DNA of 64,000 bases from Psychrobacillus vulpis (GCF_006861825.1 NZ_VDGI01000004.1:108130-172129), one strand, 5' to 3'; positions 25,712 to 34,096 are shown, numbered from the stretch's first letter. Notes: generated from the sequence alone by a model not told the origin. Numbers and translations are program-made.

Positions 25712-25739
25712 AGACAGGTGCCTTATGACCTGTCTTTTT
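25712..25739 (+). terminator. Terminator of yjcZ-type gene 2
   Basis: AGACAGGT / ACCTGTCT followed by T6. Confidence 0.8.
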
Positions 25740-25848
25740 TATTTGTTACTTTAGAGAAGTTTACCTCTATCTATTTTTCTCGGTTTTAAGCCGTAATTAA
25801 ATACCTTACTGTCAATACTATATCTGAAGCATCTTACGACGTTAGTTT

Positions 25849-26010
25849 TTATCTTAATTCACCAAGTGATCCTTCTCCCATAATTTCCATTACTTCTCCT
25901 GCAAACTTAACCTCGCTTCCCATTGGGACTTCATCACGAATTAATGCTTCATTTTCATATTCAACAGCTTGTTGTTTTAACTGTTCATTTAATTCTTCTT
26001 GTGTAGCCAT
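25849..26010 (-). CDS. Hypothetical 53-residue acidic protein
   Basis: MATQEELNEQLKQQAVEYEN, then ALIRDEVPMGSEVKFAGEVM and EIMGEGSLGELR. Acidic, helical first half, no membrane segment. AAAGGA lies 5 bases before the ATG. The family is not recognised. Confidence 0.55.
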   Translation of the reverse strand: MATQEELNEQLKQQAVEYENEALIRDEVPMGSEVKFAGEVMEIMGEGSLGELR

Positions 26011-26071
26011 CAAATCCTTTCAACAATTAAACCACTTTATCTAATTAAAGCATTACAACTCCTTAGGATGC

Positions 26072-26485
26072 TTAAGTGTATTTATAAATTTCTTTTATTG
26101 ACTCAGTATATTCCGCTGCCCAATCGTGGTTTGAATCTTCGATATTATTGAAGACAAGTTGTTCCCCATTTTCAAATGTGAGAACTAATTCATGAGACTG
26201 TCCCGTAAACTTACTAGTTGTGAATTTCTTTTTCACTATGTTCTTGGAGTAATGTTCAAATAAAAAGTCCGCATCCTCTATTTTTGAAACTTTTAAAATG
26301 CTTTCTTTAAAAATAAAGAATAATTCTTTCTTTTTTTCATTAACACCATTTTTAAAATAAAAAGCGAGAATATTTTCTTCCTTATATACATCAGAAATAA
26401 AAGCAATTACCCGAATATACCCGTCACTTCTAAAATTAAATTGCATATTTGCCACTTTTTCTTTGAAATTTTTATATTCAAACAT
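26072..26485 (-). CDS. Uncharacterised protein (possibly DUF3908-like)
   Basis: 137 residues from ATG 26485, chosen for the strong GGGAGGTG site; an upstream in-frame ATG at 26506 lacks one. The protein alternates beta-strand and helix (VANMQFNFRSDGYIRVIAFI, LAFYFKNGVNEKKKELFFIF, HELVLTFENGEQLVFNNIED). It reminds me of DUF3908 proteins of bacilli, but I am not sure. No signal peptide or metal motif. Confidence 0.6.
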   Translation of the reverse strand: MFEYKNFKEKVANMQFNFRSDGYIRVIAFISDVYKEENILAFYFKNGVNEKKKELFFIFKESILKVSKIEDADFLFEHYSKNIVKKKFTTSKFTGQSHELVLTFENGEQLVFNNIEDSNHDWAAEYTESIKEIYKYT

Positions 26486-26628
26486 TTCATCACCTCCCAC
26501 TGACATTATTCGCCAATGCTAGTGAAAATCCTTTAATATATATATATATATCTTCAGATCCAATCTATTCAGTCCTTCTTCAGCCTCTACTAATCGATTT
26601 CACTTCCATTATTCAATTACATGAAAAA

Positions 26629-26646
26629 AACGTCCATTTGGACGTT
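26629..26646 (-). terminator. Terminator of the DUF3189 gene
   Basis: AACGTCCA / TGGACGTT with an A-run on the plus strand (U-tract for the minus transcript). Confidence 0.7.
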
Positions 26647-26667
26647 CTCTTTAAGCATCTCTTATGA

Positions 26668-27180
26668 TTATTTATATATTTCATTTTCAAGGATAATCAC
26701 TTTTTCATCGTTTGAAGATTGCCCAATTTGCTTCGTATTTTCAACTAAGCGAAATATATTATCACAACATTGTTTAGCACCCATAACTAATAATGGCACA
26801 CCTATAAAATCAATTTTTATTCCTCTAGAGAAAAATCCTCCCATTGACATGACGAACGGCACAGTTGGTGAAGTATTAGAGAATATTATTTTTTCATTAA
26901 ATGGATACTTGCTGTGTAGTAATAAGCTCATGTTTTTTAAGGCTGGAACAACTAGTTTGTTAGATTTTCTCCCTATTGTATATACCGAATCCCCATTTTC
27001 GTCTATACCGTGAAAAATTATTTTTCCTGAATCCTCTTTCGTTAATTTATTGAAGTAGTTAACATTTAATATTTCTTCTTTCGTTAGTTTTCGTTCTGAT
27101 TGAGTAATTTCTTTTAAATGATAGGCAGCCGCCAAAGCAGTGGTATGAGTACCACCATAGTCGTTATATATATAAATCAT
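26668..27180 (-). CDS. DUF3189 family protein
   Basis: 170 residues from ATG 27180 (AAGGAT upstream). It begins MIYIYNDYGGTHTTALAAAY, typical of DUF3189, followed by KLTKEEILNVNYFNKLTKED, IIFHGIDENGDSVYTIGR and a C-terminal LLVMGAKQCCDNIFRLVENT. Found widely in spore-forming Firmicutes with unknown function. The CC pair is notable but not diagnostic. It has its own terminator. Confidence 0.8.
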   Translation of the reverse strand: MIYIYNDYGGTHTTALAAAYHLKEITQSERKLTKEEILNVNYFNKLTKEDSGKIIFHGIDENGDSVYTIGRKSNKLVVPALKNMSLLLHSKYPFNEKIIFSNTSPTVPFVMSMGGFFSRGIKIDFIGVPLLVMGAKQCCDNIFRLVENTKQIGQSSNDEKVIILENEIYK

Positions 27181-27436
27181 CGTATCATCCTTCATATAAT
27201 TTCTATTGTTATTATGGTCGTTTAAACTACTTCAAATTCATTTAATCAATTTTTTACTCACATAACATTCAGATTACCTTCCCTAGAAATAATCTGAACA
27301 TTACTTTTGATTACTCACCTTTTTAATAATTCGCTAAATTCTGAGTTACTCTTTGAAAGGTGCCAGATTATTTATTACACCAATGGATGAACTGAACTTA
27401 AGTAAAATTGTGAATTATATAGAGTTGTTTTAGAAA

Positions 27437-27512
27437 ATTTTATTGTCATTGGACAAATTATACAATCCATTACATTTTGAAATCATAAGTTATTTATGAA
27501 AGACTAGGTTTA
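27437..27512 (+). repeat. Upstream block repeat, copy 1
   Basis: TTGGACAAATTATACAATC, TTACATTTTGAAATCATAAG, TTATTTATG and AAGACTAG match 27582-27660 with few changes. CATAAGTT fits CATANNNT, the -10 of SigE/SigK promoters. Confidence 0.75.
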
Positions 27513-27581
27513 CAAAGAACAGATAGAAGGTTTTTAATCTTCCTGAATTTCTTATAACATAACTTCTAGACTTCGAAATAA

Positions 27582-27660
27582 AACTTTATTGTAATTGGAC
27601 AAATTGTACAATCAAATTACATTTTGAAATCATAAGTTATTAATGTAAGACTAGCTTATC
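27582..27660 (+). repeat. Upstream block repeat, copy 2
   Basis: Second copy, 24 bases before the Cys/His-rich gene, with the same TTACATTTTGAAATCATAAG core. It may be the active promoter region. Confidence 0.75.
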
Positions 27661-27683
27661 AAAACTAGAAAGGGGGTCTTGAA

Positions 27684-28043
27684 ATGAGAAATACGAGAAA
27701 TAATTGGAAAGATAGTTGTTCTTCTAGTCACAAGAGAAAATGTTGGTGCGAAGAACATCATGAAAGAAAATGTAGTTGTGTTCATGAAAAACATCATGAG
27801 AAAGAAGTCAAACGACATCAATGTAAAGGTTGTGCATGTGATCAACTAAGAAGATTACAATCCCAAACTCCAGTTGATGTTTTCTTATCAGGTGGTCAAG
27901 TATTAAGTGGTTTGTTTTTTGTTAATTTTGACAAGGATACTTGCTGCGCATTCTTTATTGATCCATCCACAACAGTACCTTCAACACTAATCATCGACTG
28001 CCAAGACATTCTAGCTATTCGCTTACTTGCAGCTGCAGCATGA
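27684..28043 (+). CDS. Cys/His-rich protein, probable spore-surface component
   Basis: 119 residues. Residues 1-52 are packed with Cys, His, Lys and Glu (CWCEEHHERKCSCVHEKHHE, RHQCKGCACDQ). The rest is a compact hydrophobic domain (VDVFLSGGQVLSGLFFVNFD, CCAFFIDP, LIIDCQDILAIRLLAA). Such a composition is common in insoluble coat and exosporium proteins, and the upstream CATANNNT motifs agree, but I cannot place it in a named family. AGAAAGGGGG is the ribosome site and a terminator follows. Confidence 0.7.
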   Translation: MRNTRNNWKDSCSSSHKRKCWCEEHHERKCSCVHEKHHEKEVKRHQCKGCACDQLRRLQSQTPVDVFLSGGQVLSGLFFVNFDKDTCCAFFIDPSTTVPSTLIIDCQDILAIRLLAAAA

Positions 28044-28051
28044 TTTAAAGT

Positions 28052-28079
28052 GGTCTCTTTCTTTAAGAAAGAGACCTTT
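28052..28079 (+). terminator. Terminator of the Cys/His-rich gene
   Basis: GGTCTCTTTC / GAAAGAGACC followed by T5. Confidence 0.85.
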
Positions 28080-28212
28080 TTCTTTTCCAGTTCCTCCGTA
28101 ATACTTCTTGCATTCCAGATTTATAAACTCATCATATCCATATATACATATACATATGATGTATAAGATGTGCTAACATAGCACACTCGAGATTATAGGG
28201 AAGGATGTACTA

Positions 28213-28868
28213 ATGAGCTCAGCTCATTTATTGATTATACGTCTCCAACAACTCAGTTCGCATTTGATGTAAATAAAAGTCCACTCTTCAAAAAAGATAA
28301 TGAAAACTATATTAACATTTTAAGTATCAATCAATTAAATACTCTAGAAAATGTGTCATTATTGGATATTTATCTAAGCACGAGTAATGTCGTTGAGCCG
28401 CATTATCATCAAAATGCTGCAGAACTAGTGTATTGCATTTCAGGAGCAGTTATTGTTTCCATACTGAATCCATTTACAAAACAACTTCTAAACTATCCTC
28501 TTACATCTGGTCAGGTTGCCAATGTTCCTCAAGGTTGGTGGCATTATGAAATAGCAACAGTTGATAACACTCATCTACTGGCAATATTTGATGCACCAAT
28601 ACCTGAAGTAATTTTGGGCTCAGATATATTGAAATTAACCCCAGCAAATATTATGGCACACACTTATTGTATGGATGAAAGCCAATGGAAAAATGCAATT
28701 GCTCCCATTACCCCCCCCACATTTATTGGTCCTCCAAAGGACTGTAATAAACCAAAAAATAATATTCACTTTCAAAATCCACAGTATATGAACCAAAACT
28801 CCAACCAAATGTATCCATCTAATTATCCTTATCCAATGCAACCACAAAGCGGCACTAATAACCAGTAA
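28213..28868 (+). pseudogene. Cupin-domain protein gene with a 5' frameshift
   Basis: The only start with a good site (GGGAAGGATG before ATG 28213) opens MSSAH and then hits a stop 20 codons on. The neighbouring frame continues FIDYTSPTTQFAFDVNKSPL into the main open frame, whose cupin core is LSTSNVVEPHYHQNAAELVY, SGAVIVSI, GQVANVPQGWWHYEI and LLAIFDAP. One missing T in the CATTTATT run near 28225-28230 would restore about 218 residues. The His-x-His...Glu of cupin motif 1 and the motif 2 His are present. The C-terminus is Asn/Gln/Pro-rich. An internal GTG at 28353 could yield a shorter product but has no clear site. The cupin family is varied (for example oxalate decarboxylase-like); no substrate is proposed. 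Confidence 0.7.
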
Positions 28869-28879
28869 TGATGAATTCT

Positions 28880-29581
28880 TTAGTTATACAAGTAGATCTT
28901 AAATTCATCCTGGAGGTCAATTGTTGCTATTAATATGTCGTGTACTTCCACATTTAATAATGAAGTTTTGCCTTCTAGCCAATTGATATCTTTCCCTGTA
29001 TTATGTAATTCATTGAAATCTATTTTCCCCTCTTTAATAATTACTTTGGGAATACTAAATGGTTTTCTAATTACTTGTATATCCTCTGGTGTTAAAGGTT
29101 GAAGTTGAGGGGACAAGAAAAATGATATAGTTCCATCTGGCTCCCATAAAGCAAGTGAAATTTTTTGGATTTCTTCTATTTTTTCTTTTCTTGCTTCTGA
29201 TAATAAATGATCGATTGTTATTCTCGCTTTCCGTAATCCTTTATAGATGATTTCTCCATTTTTTATTAATGGAAAAGGAGACGGTTCTAGCCAATTTTTA
29301 AAAACTTCCAACTTCAAACTTATTAGTACAGTTACAATGTACATAATTGTTAATACTGAAGTGGTAATAATAGAGCCTTTTAACCCTAGTCGTTCGTCTG
29401 ATAATGGATGCGCTAGAATATTCCCAAGAATTAAAGCTATTGTAAAATCGATTAATCTTAGCTGAGCAATTGATCTCCTCCCCATTAATTTCGTTGCTAT
29501 GAGTAGAAAAATAAAGGTAACAACTGCACGTAATATCCATTGAATTGTTGTAAGAGATTCCTGACCGTGAAAAAAGTCCAC
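28880..29581 (-). CDS. DUF421 (YetF-like) membrane protein
   Basis: 233 residues. Three N-terminal membrane helices, then the family motif region FPLIKNGEIIYKGLRKARIT and DHLLSEARKEKIEEI, and a cytoplasmic alpha/beta C-terminal domain. YetF and related proteins are sporulation- or stress-associated in bacilli with unclear activity. GTG start with GGAG about 10 bases upstream. Confidence 0.88.
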   Translation of the reverse strand: MDFFHGQESLTTIQWILRAVVTFIFLLIATKLMGRRSIAQLRLIDFTIALILGNILAHPLSDERLGLKGSIITTSVLTIMYIVTVLISLKLEVFKNWLEPSPFPLIKNGEIIYKGLRKARITIDHLLSEARKEKIEEIQKISLALWEPDGTISFFLSPQLQPLTPEDIQVIRKPFSIPKVIIKEGKIDFNELHNTGKDINWLEGKTSLLNVEVHDILIATIDLQDEFKIYLYN

Positions 29582-29770
29582 CTAATTTACACTCCAGTTC
29601 TTTGTAGAAGAAGATGACATTAGTATTTCCAACAATTCTATAATCATGAGTGGCGCTTTTCCAAAAAGAAGTTTATGGTATTAAGCAATCTCAAATGCTA
29701 CAATTGAAAATTTTAACCATAATAAAACGCAATATGTATTTCTCCGGTAATACTTTCGGATTGAATACAA

Positions 29771-29804
29771 AAGGCAGTTGGAATGAACTAATTCCAACTG
29801 CCTT
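29771..29804. terminator. Strong palindrome/terminator before the IS relic
   Basis: AAGGCAGTTGGAAT / ATTCCAACTGCCTT with a 6-base loop. Like the hairpins at 3671, 48427 and 49125 it lies next to an IS1182-like relic; no second copy is seen beyond 30300. Confidence 0.7.
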
Positions 29805-29879
29805 AAAATTTTTCTTAATTATCTTCTATAGATCCTATCATTAACGAGAGCAGTACTCTTCGAGTACCGATTTTACTCC

Positions 29880-30042
29880 GTAAACGGGCCTTGCCAAGTT
29901 TAAATAACCAATTCCTTCAAGTTCAGGGTGGCAGATGTAAGCATCGCTTGCATGGACAATTTAATAATCCTCTAAGAGTTGTTTAACGCATACCATCCTT
30001 TTCCTTAGCATCCGCAAAGACACGTTCTACAGTTTTTTCAAA
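29880..30042 (-). pseudogene. IS1182-family transposase C-terminal relic
   Basis: Read on the minus strand the fragment gives FEKTVERVFADAKEKDGMR, a stop, TTLRGL, and then a broken continuation; this is the conserved end of IS1182 transposases (ETIERVFADAKEKHGMRW...LSMQAML). It is interrupted by stops and shifts, and the N-terminal and catalytic parts are missing. A GC-rich repeat follows immediately. Confidence 0.75.
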
Positions 30043-30087
30043 CCTACGATTGTTAGTAGCTGTTTTCACATGACTAAATATAAAACA

Positions 30088-30197
30088 AGTTTTCCGAAGC
30101 TTACCGCTCGCTTTCCGCGGGCGTTGCCTCAGCCTCCTCGCTTCGCTGTGGGGTCTTCGACTAACGCTTTTCCCGCAGGAGTCGATCGAACGCTTCT
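30088..30197. repeat. GC-rich palindromic intergenic repeat 3
   Basis: CTTTCCGCGGGCGTTGCC, CAGCCTCCTCGCTTCGCTG, GGGGTCTTCGACTAACGC and TCCCGCAGGAGTC. The leading AGTTTTCCGAAGCTTACCGC recurs at 63957 at the right window edge. Confidence 0.85.
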
Positions 30198-30251
30198 CCA
30201 AACTAAGAGAATGTTACCTTGAACTTTATTGTATCTCATATAAAAATCAAA

Positions 30252-30298
30252 AACTGTGGAGCAAACTCGTTTTTTTTTGAGATTGTCTAATGTCTGAA
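30252..30298. repeat. IS-end-type inverted hairpin (degenerate)
   Basis: CTGTGGAGCAAACTCG and its imperfect reverse complement GAGATTGTCTAATGTCTG around a T-run. Same design as the hairpins at 34097 and 63675. Confidence 0.55.
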
Positions 30299-30328
30299 AG
30301 TATTTCTTGGGAAAGCTTTTTTGAGTTT

Positions 30329-30754
30329 CTATTTCGATAATTCCTTATATGCAAGAACCTTTAATGCTAGCATTTCTTCTTCCGTCAACGTATTTTCAAG
30401 CTTGCTAAAAATTTCTTGTTTTTCTTCGGCAGTCATGCCATTTTTAGCTTTTGTTTGGAAATCTTTTAAGTCACTTACATTGAACTTTTTAACCAATACT
30501 CTCGTTGCTTCTTCTTTCGTTTGAAAAGGTAGTTTACTACTATCAACATTTTTTCCTTCTTCAATAAATGCTTGTAATTGTGGATCATTGTTTATTTCAT
30601 TTTTAATAGTTTCAAGTTGACCGCTATCTTGTAGCTCCACTGCTACCTTATCCATAACTTGATCTGCTACTAATTTTGGTAAAAAATAATATGCTGATAT
30701 CCCTATTATTAAGATAATAACTATAATACTAAAAAAAACTTTAATAAATCTCAA
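30329..30754 (-). CDS. Membrane-anchored hypothetical protein
   Basis: 141 residues from TTG 30754 with AGGAGGAGAG upstream. One N-terminal membrane anchor (VFFSIIVIILIIGISAYYF), then a helical charged domain outside the membrane (DQVMDKVAVELQDSGQLETI, MTAEEKQEIFSKLENTLTEE). I recall similar short anchored proteins in bacilli without known function. Confidence 0.7.
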   Translation of the reverse strand: MRFIKVFFSIIVIILIIGISAYYFLPKLVADQVMDKVAVELQDSGQLETIKNEINNDPQLQAFIEEGKNVDSSKLPFQTKEEATRVLVKKFNVSDLKDFQTKAKNGMTAEEKQEIFSKLENTLTEEEMLALKVLAYKELSK

Positions 30755-30925
30755 TACTCTCTCCTCCTAGTTGTTAGTTAGATTCTACACTATTTCACAA
30801 TATGTTAATAATAGCATTTCAGTTGGAAAAATACGAAACTCTCTTTGTTAACAATACTCATAACTAAAAATGCCATTTACAACAGAACATATATTCTGTT
30901 AATATAAATTTTGGAGGTGGATAGT

Positions 30926-31396
30926 GTGAACGCTACAAATTTACTAATACTTAATTTTAATGAGATTCGAAGAAGAAGCATTAAAATTTGGAACTCTATA
31001 CCTGAAGAATTGTATAGTTGGAAACCTGATGAAAATGCACTAACTTGTTTAGAAATGGTTCGACATGTCTTAGAATCTGAATATTATTATCATTTAGCAG
31101 TAAACAACAGAGGCAGCATTTCTAACTTTGTTTCTCCTTTTGAATCGAGAGAATTATTATCAGTTCAAGATGAACTTCATTTTGCACAACAATTCAGAAA
31201 TAGTTTTATGAGCACGATTCAATCCTTTAATGAAGAAGACTTAAAAAATATTCGAATTGATCGCTCCGATGTTGGATATGTAAGAGACCTTGGAGATATG
31301 CTCTTGCGAATTGCTTATCATGAAGCAGTGCATACTGGACAAATTCTAGACTATCTACGCACAGCTGGAGTAGATAGACCAAATATTTGGGATTGA
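30926..31396 (+). CDS. DinB-family putative metal-dependent protein
   Basis: 156 residues from GTG 30926 (GGAGGTGG upstream). DinB pattern: CLEMVRHVLESEYYYHLAVN in the first helices and LRIAYHEAVHTGQILDYLR near the C-terminus, giving the three metal-binding His. It belongs to a different subfamily from the DinB gene at 3020. A terminator follows. Confidence 0.88.
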   Translation: MNATNLLILNFNEIRRRSIKIWNSIPEELYSWKPDENALTCLEMVRHVLESEYYYHLAVNNRGSISNFVSPFESRELLSVQDELHFAQQFRNSFMSTIQSFNEEDLKNIRIDRSDVGYVRDLGDMLLRIAYHEAVHTGQILDYLRTAGVDRPNIWD

Positions 31397-31403
31397 TTTT
31401 TTT

Positions 31404-31430
31404 AGAGTATTAATTTTCTATTAATACTCT
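31404..31430 (+). terminator. Terminator of the second dinB-type gene
   Basis: AGAGTATTAA / TTAATACTCT followed by TTTT, 8 bases after the stop. Confidence 0.7.
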
Positions 31431-31446
31431 TTTCCATGAAAATAAT

Positions 31447-31698
31447 TTACACTGTTTTACCTAATTTTAGCTTATATTCTGAAATTTTATAGTCAATAAA
31501 TGCACCAATTACTCCAATAGGCAAACCGCCTGCTGAAATGGAAAGAAAGATGATAAATAAACTTAGCTTCTCCACTTTATTACTTAAAAAATATAGCAAG
31601 AGGAGAGTTCCTATTACAGTAAATATTACTGTAAAATAATAAGTTATATGCATTTCTTCTTTCACGTTGGCATCATTTTTTATTAATTCTTCATTCAA
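31447..31698 (-). CDS. Small two-helix membrane protein
   Basis: 83 residues: a charged start, FTVIFTVIGTLLLLYFL, a short charged loop, LFIIFLSISAGGLPIGVIGA, and a basic tail. GGGAG precedes the ATG. The family is not recognised. Confidence 0.6.
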   Translation of the reverse strand: MNEELIKNDANVKEEMHITYYFTVIFTVIGTLLLLYFLSNKVEKLSLFIIFLSISAGGLPIGVIGAFIDYKISEYKLKLGKTV

Positions 31699-31793
31699 CT
31701 AACTCCCTCGTTTCTTGAAACCTAACTATAGCCTCCTCATTATTTACTAAAATCTAATTATTTACTCATTCTTTTTTCAAAGAACATATAAAA

Positions 31794-31820
31794 AAGCTAA
31801 CCAATTACTCAGTTAGCTTA
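31794..31820 (-). terminator. Terminator of pepD
   Basis: AAGCTAA / TTAGCTT with an A-run on the plus strand, just after the dipeptidase stop on the minus strand. Confidence 0.65.
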
Positions 31821-31832
31821 AGAGAGAAGTTC

Positions 31833-33323
31833 CTACTCTTCATTTAATTGTTGTTCTCCATAGAAATCCTTCATTCTTTTTAAAGTATAAATGAAATACT
31901 CCCAATTATTTATTGTTGAAGGGATACTCACATGTTCTTCTGGAGTATGGACATGAAAAATATCTGGCCCAATAGATACAGCGTCTAATCCAGGTATTTT
32001 TTCGATAAACACTCCACACTCAATCCCTGCATGCACAGCAATAACTTCTATATTCTTCCCATATTTTTCTTGATACGTTTCTTCAAACAATTTCATAACT
32101 TTTGACTTAGGGTTATATGGCCATTCAGGATAATCTGAATCAATTGTTACTTCACATTCAAGTAAATTTGCAATTAATTTTGCTTGATTCACCATATAGG
32201 ATTTTACACTTTTGACCGAACTTCTAATTTCACTTACAAATGCTATTTCGCTCTCATTAGTTGACACGAACCCTAAATTTGTAGAGCTTTCTACTAATCC
32301 CTCTATCCCCATACTCATTCCTTGAACACCATCGGGTATTAAGAGTAAAGATGAGATGGCTTTATTCGCTGTTACTTTGGAGAGCACTTTTGAAGAAGCG
32401 ATTTCTCTTTTTTCAATACTAACCGAAATGCCTGGATCTGAAATTTGCAACTCAGTTTTGAATGTTTGATCCCATAATTCAATTCTTTCTGTAATTTTTC
32501 CAAGATCATCTGATTGAAATAATATTATTGCTTCTGCTTCGCGGGGAATTGCATTTGACTTTAAGCCCCCGCTTATTTGCTGAATGAAACAAGAAAATTC
32601 AGAAGTCAAATCATGGAGCAATCTGCCTAATAGTTTATTAGAATTTCCTCTTCCCTTATCAATTGAAATGCCAGAGTGACCACCTTTTAATCCCTTTATA
32701 CTAACACAGTAAGTTACCTTATCTTGAGATACATTATCCCATTTAATAGGTAGTTTCTGAACAACACGTACCCCTCCTGCGCTACTAACTAACAATTTGC
32801 CATCTTCTTCTGAGTCTATATTAATAAGTATTTTACCATTAAAATGAGCCGCATCAACTGCAAGAGCACCTTTCATCGTCGTTTCTTCTTCAGTAGTAAT
32901 AACTACTTCTAGAGCTGGATGTGGAATATCATTCGAGTCTAATAAAGCTAGTGCGTATGCAACAGCAATTCCATTATCTGCTCCTAATGTTGTATCCGTA
33001 GCATATAACATATCTCCAATAATTCTTAATTGAAGAGGATCTTTCTCGAAATCATGATTTGTCCCTTGATTCTTTTCGCAAACCATATCCATATGTCCCT
33101 GTATAATGACTGTTGGTGAATGACTATAACCTTCAGTAGCTGCTTTTTTAATAATGACATTCATTGATTTATCTTGCACTACGTCTAAATCTCTATCTTG
33201 TGCAAAGCGCACCAAATAATCACTGATTGACTTTTCATTACCTGAACCTCTAGGAATTTTAGAAATCTCTGCAAAATAATAAAATACTGGATGGCTTATT
33301 AACTCTTCTAAATTGTTATACAT
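31833..33323 (-). CDS. pepD: Aminoacyl-histidine dipeptidase (PepD, M20 family)
   Basis: 496 residues from ATG 33323 (GGGGAGGA 8 bases upstream; an upstream in-frame ATG has no site). M20 dizinc features: IIQGHMDMVCEKNQ (His), DTTLGADNGIAVA (bridging Asp), TTEEETTMKGA (catalytic Glu pair), NIDSEEDG and a closing HAGIECG with His. KGGHSGISIDKGRGN marks the lid/dimer domain. It cleaves Xaa-His dipeptides such as carnosine in the cytoplasm. Single gene. Confidence 0.95.
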   Translation of the reverse strand: MYNNLEELISHPVFYYFAEISKIPRGSGNEKSISDYLVRFAQDRDLDVVQDKSMNVIIKKAATEGYSHSPTVIIQGHMDMVCEKNQGTNHDFEKDPLQLRIIGDMLYATDTTLGADNGIAVAYALALLDSNDIPHPALEVVITTEEETTMKGALAVDAAHFNGKILINIDSEEDGKLLVSSAGGVRVVQKLPIKWDNVSQDKVTYCVSIKGLKGGHSGISIDKGRGNSNKLLGRLLHDLTSEFSCFIQQISGGLKSNAIPREAEAIILFQSDDLGKITERIELWDQTFKTELQISDPGISVSIEKREIASSKVLSKVTANKAISSLLLIPDGVQGMSMGIEGLVESSTNLGFVSTNESEIAFVSEIRSSVKSVKSYMVNQAKLIANLLECEVTIDSDYPEWPYNPKSKVMKLFEETYQEKYGKNIEVIAVHAGIECGVFIEKIPGLDAVSIGPDIFHVHTPEEHVSIPSTINNWEYFIYTLKRMKDFYGEQQLNEE

Positions 33324-33518
33324 AGGATTCGTCCTCCCCATTAACTTTTTCTCTATTCTCGAAGGCCAATGCTTTCTATCTGTAATTTCGTAATGTTATC
33401 GATGAATTTATTATAGCTCATACATACTATTAAAGTTACCAAAAGATTCTAGTAATTAAACTAGAAAACGATATTATATTATGGTGAATCACTAATTTTT
33501 TCTTAAGGAGAATAATTT

Positions 33519-33643
33519 ATGAAACCTCAACACCTTGCCCAGGCTGTAAAATAAAATACACCTCAGATAATTACATCACAGGTGTCAGATTTTCGACAAA
33601 AGGTATCGAAAAGACACCCTCTCTATACCTTTCTCATCTGTAG
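33519..33643 (+). pseudogene. Small CxxC protein gene with a frameshift
   Basis: AAGGAG precedes ATG 33519, but the frame stops after 11 codons. Shifting by one base after the third codon gives STPCPGCKIKYTSDNYITGV then RFSTKGIEKTPSLYLSHL and a stop. One lost base near 33525 explains it. A CPxC zinc knuckle is visible; the family is not recognised. Confidence 0.4.
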
Positions 33644-33653
33644 CTGAATGAAA

Positions 33654-34096
33654 CGAATAAGCAAACTGTTTTATTCTTTCATCTTTTACATTGTTTGAAG
33701 TTATAGTTGGACATACCTAACAATAACCCAATAGAGAGGAAAATCGTTGAGATAGCTCCCTTTCCGCGGGCGTTGCCTCAGCCTCCTCGCTTCGCTGCGG
33801 GGTCTTCGACTAACGCTATTCCCGCAGGAGTGTCGCCTTTTTCAACGATTTTCTAGTTTTAGACAAGCCCATCTTGCTCTTTTCAATTAAAATAAAAGTA
33901 CAAAATTGGGGAAAAATAGTGAACTAAAAAATCGACACGGGTATGATTTGGCATCGAGCGCAGGTCTATTTGACATGTCAATTCAAGGTCCACAGACTGC
34001 GAGGAGGAGTCTCAAGCCCTTTAAGTGGAACGCACCGATTGCAGTGGAAATCCACTCTCTCTTAGCACCTTATATTTTTTATTTTATTTATAAAAA
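33654..34096. other. Non-coding region with a GC-rich TIR element
   Basis: An open frame of about 115 codons at 33906-34253 crosses a terminator hairpin and antisense coding DNA, and its start site is poor; I do not count it as a gene. The region holds the 115-bp repeat at 33739-33853 and a vague GC-rich block near 33990-34040. Confidence 0.55.
33739..33853. repeat. GC-rich palindromic repeat 4 with terminal inverted repeats
   Basis: GAAAATCGTTGA on the left and TCAACGATTTTC on the right form perfect 12-bp terminal inverted repeats. The interior is the standard block series CTTTCCGCGGGCGTTGCC ... CGCAGGAGTG. The left flank CAATAACCCAATA and GAAAATCGTTGA recur at 63863-63892. Confidence 0.85.

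Larger units (their letters stand above)
27181..27683. other. Non-coding region with a duplicated upstream block
   Basis: 503 bases without a supportable gene. The left end carries the DUF3189 promoter (minus strand); the right part holds two copies of a block of about 76 bases (27437-27512 and 27582-27660) leading to the Cys/His-rich gene. Confidence 0.6.

Noticed and set aside
29983..30201. Open frame of about 72 codons on the minus strand
   Set aside because: It joins a GC-rich repeat to an IS1182 transposase tail; only the last 20 residues derive from a real protein.
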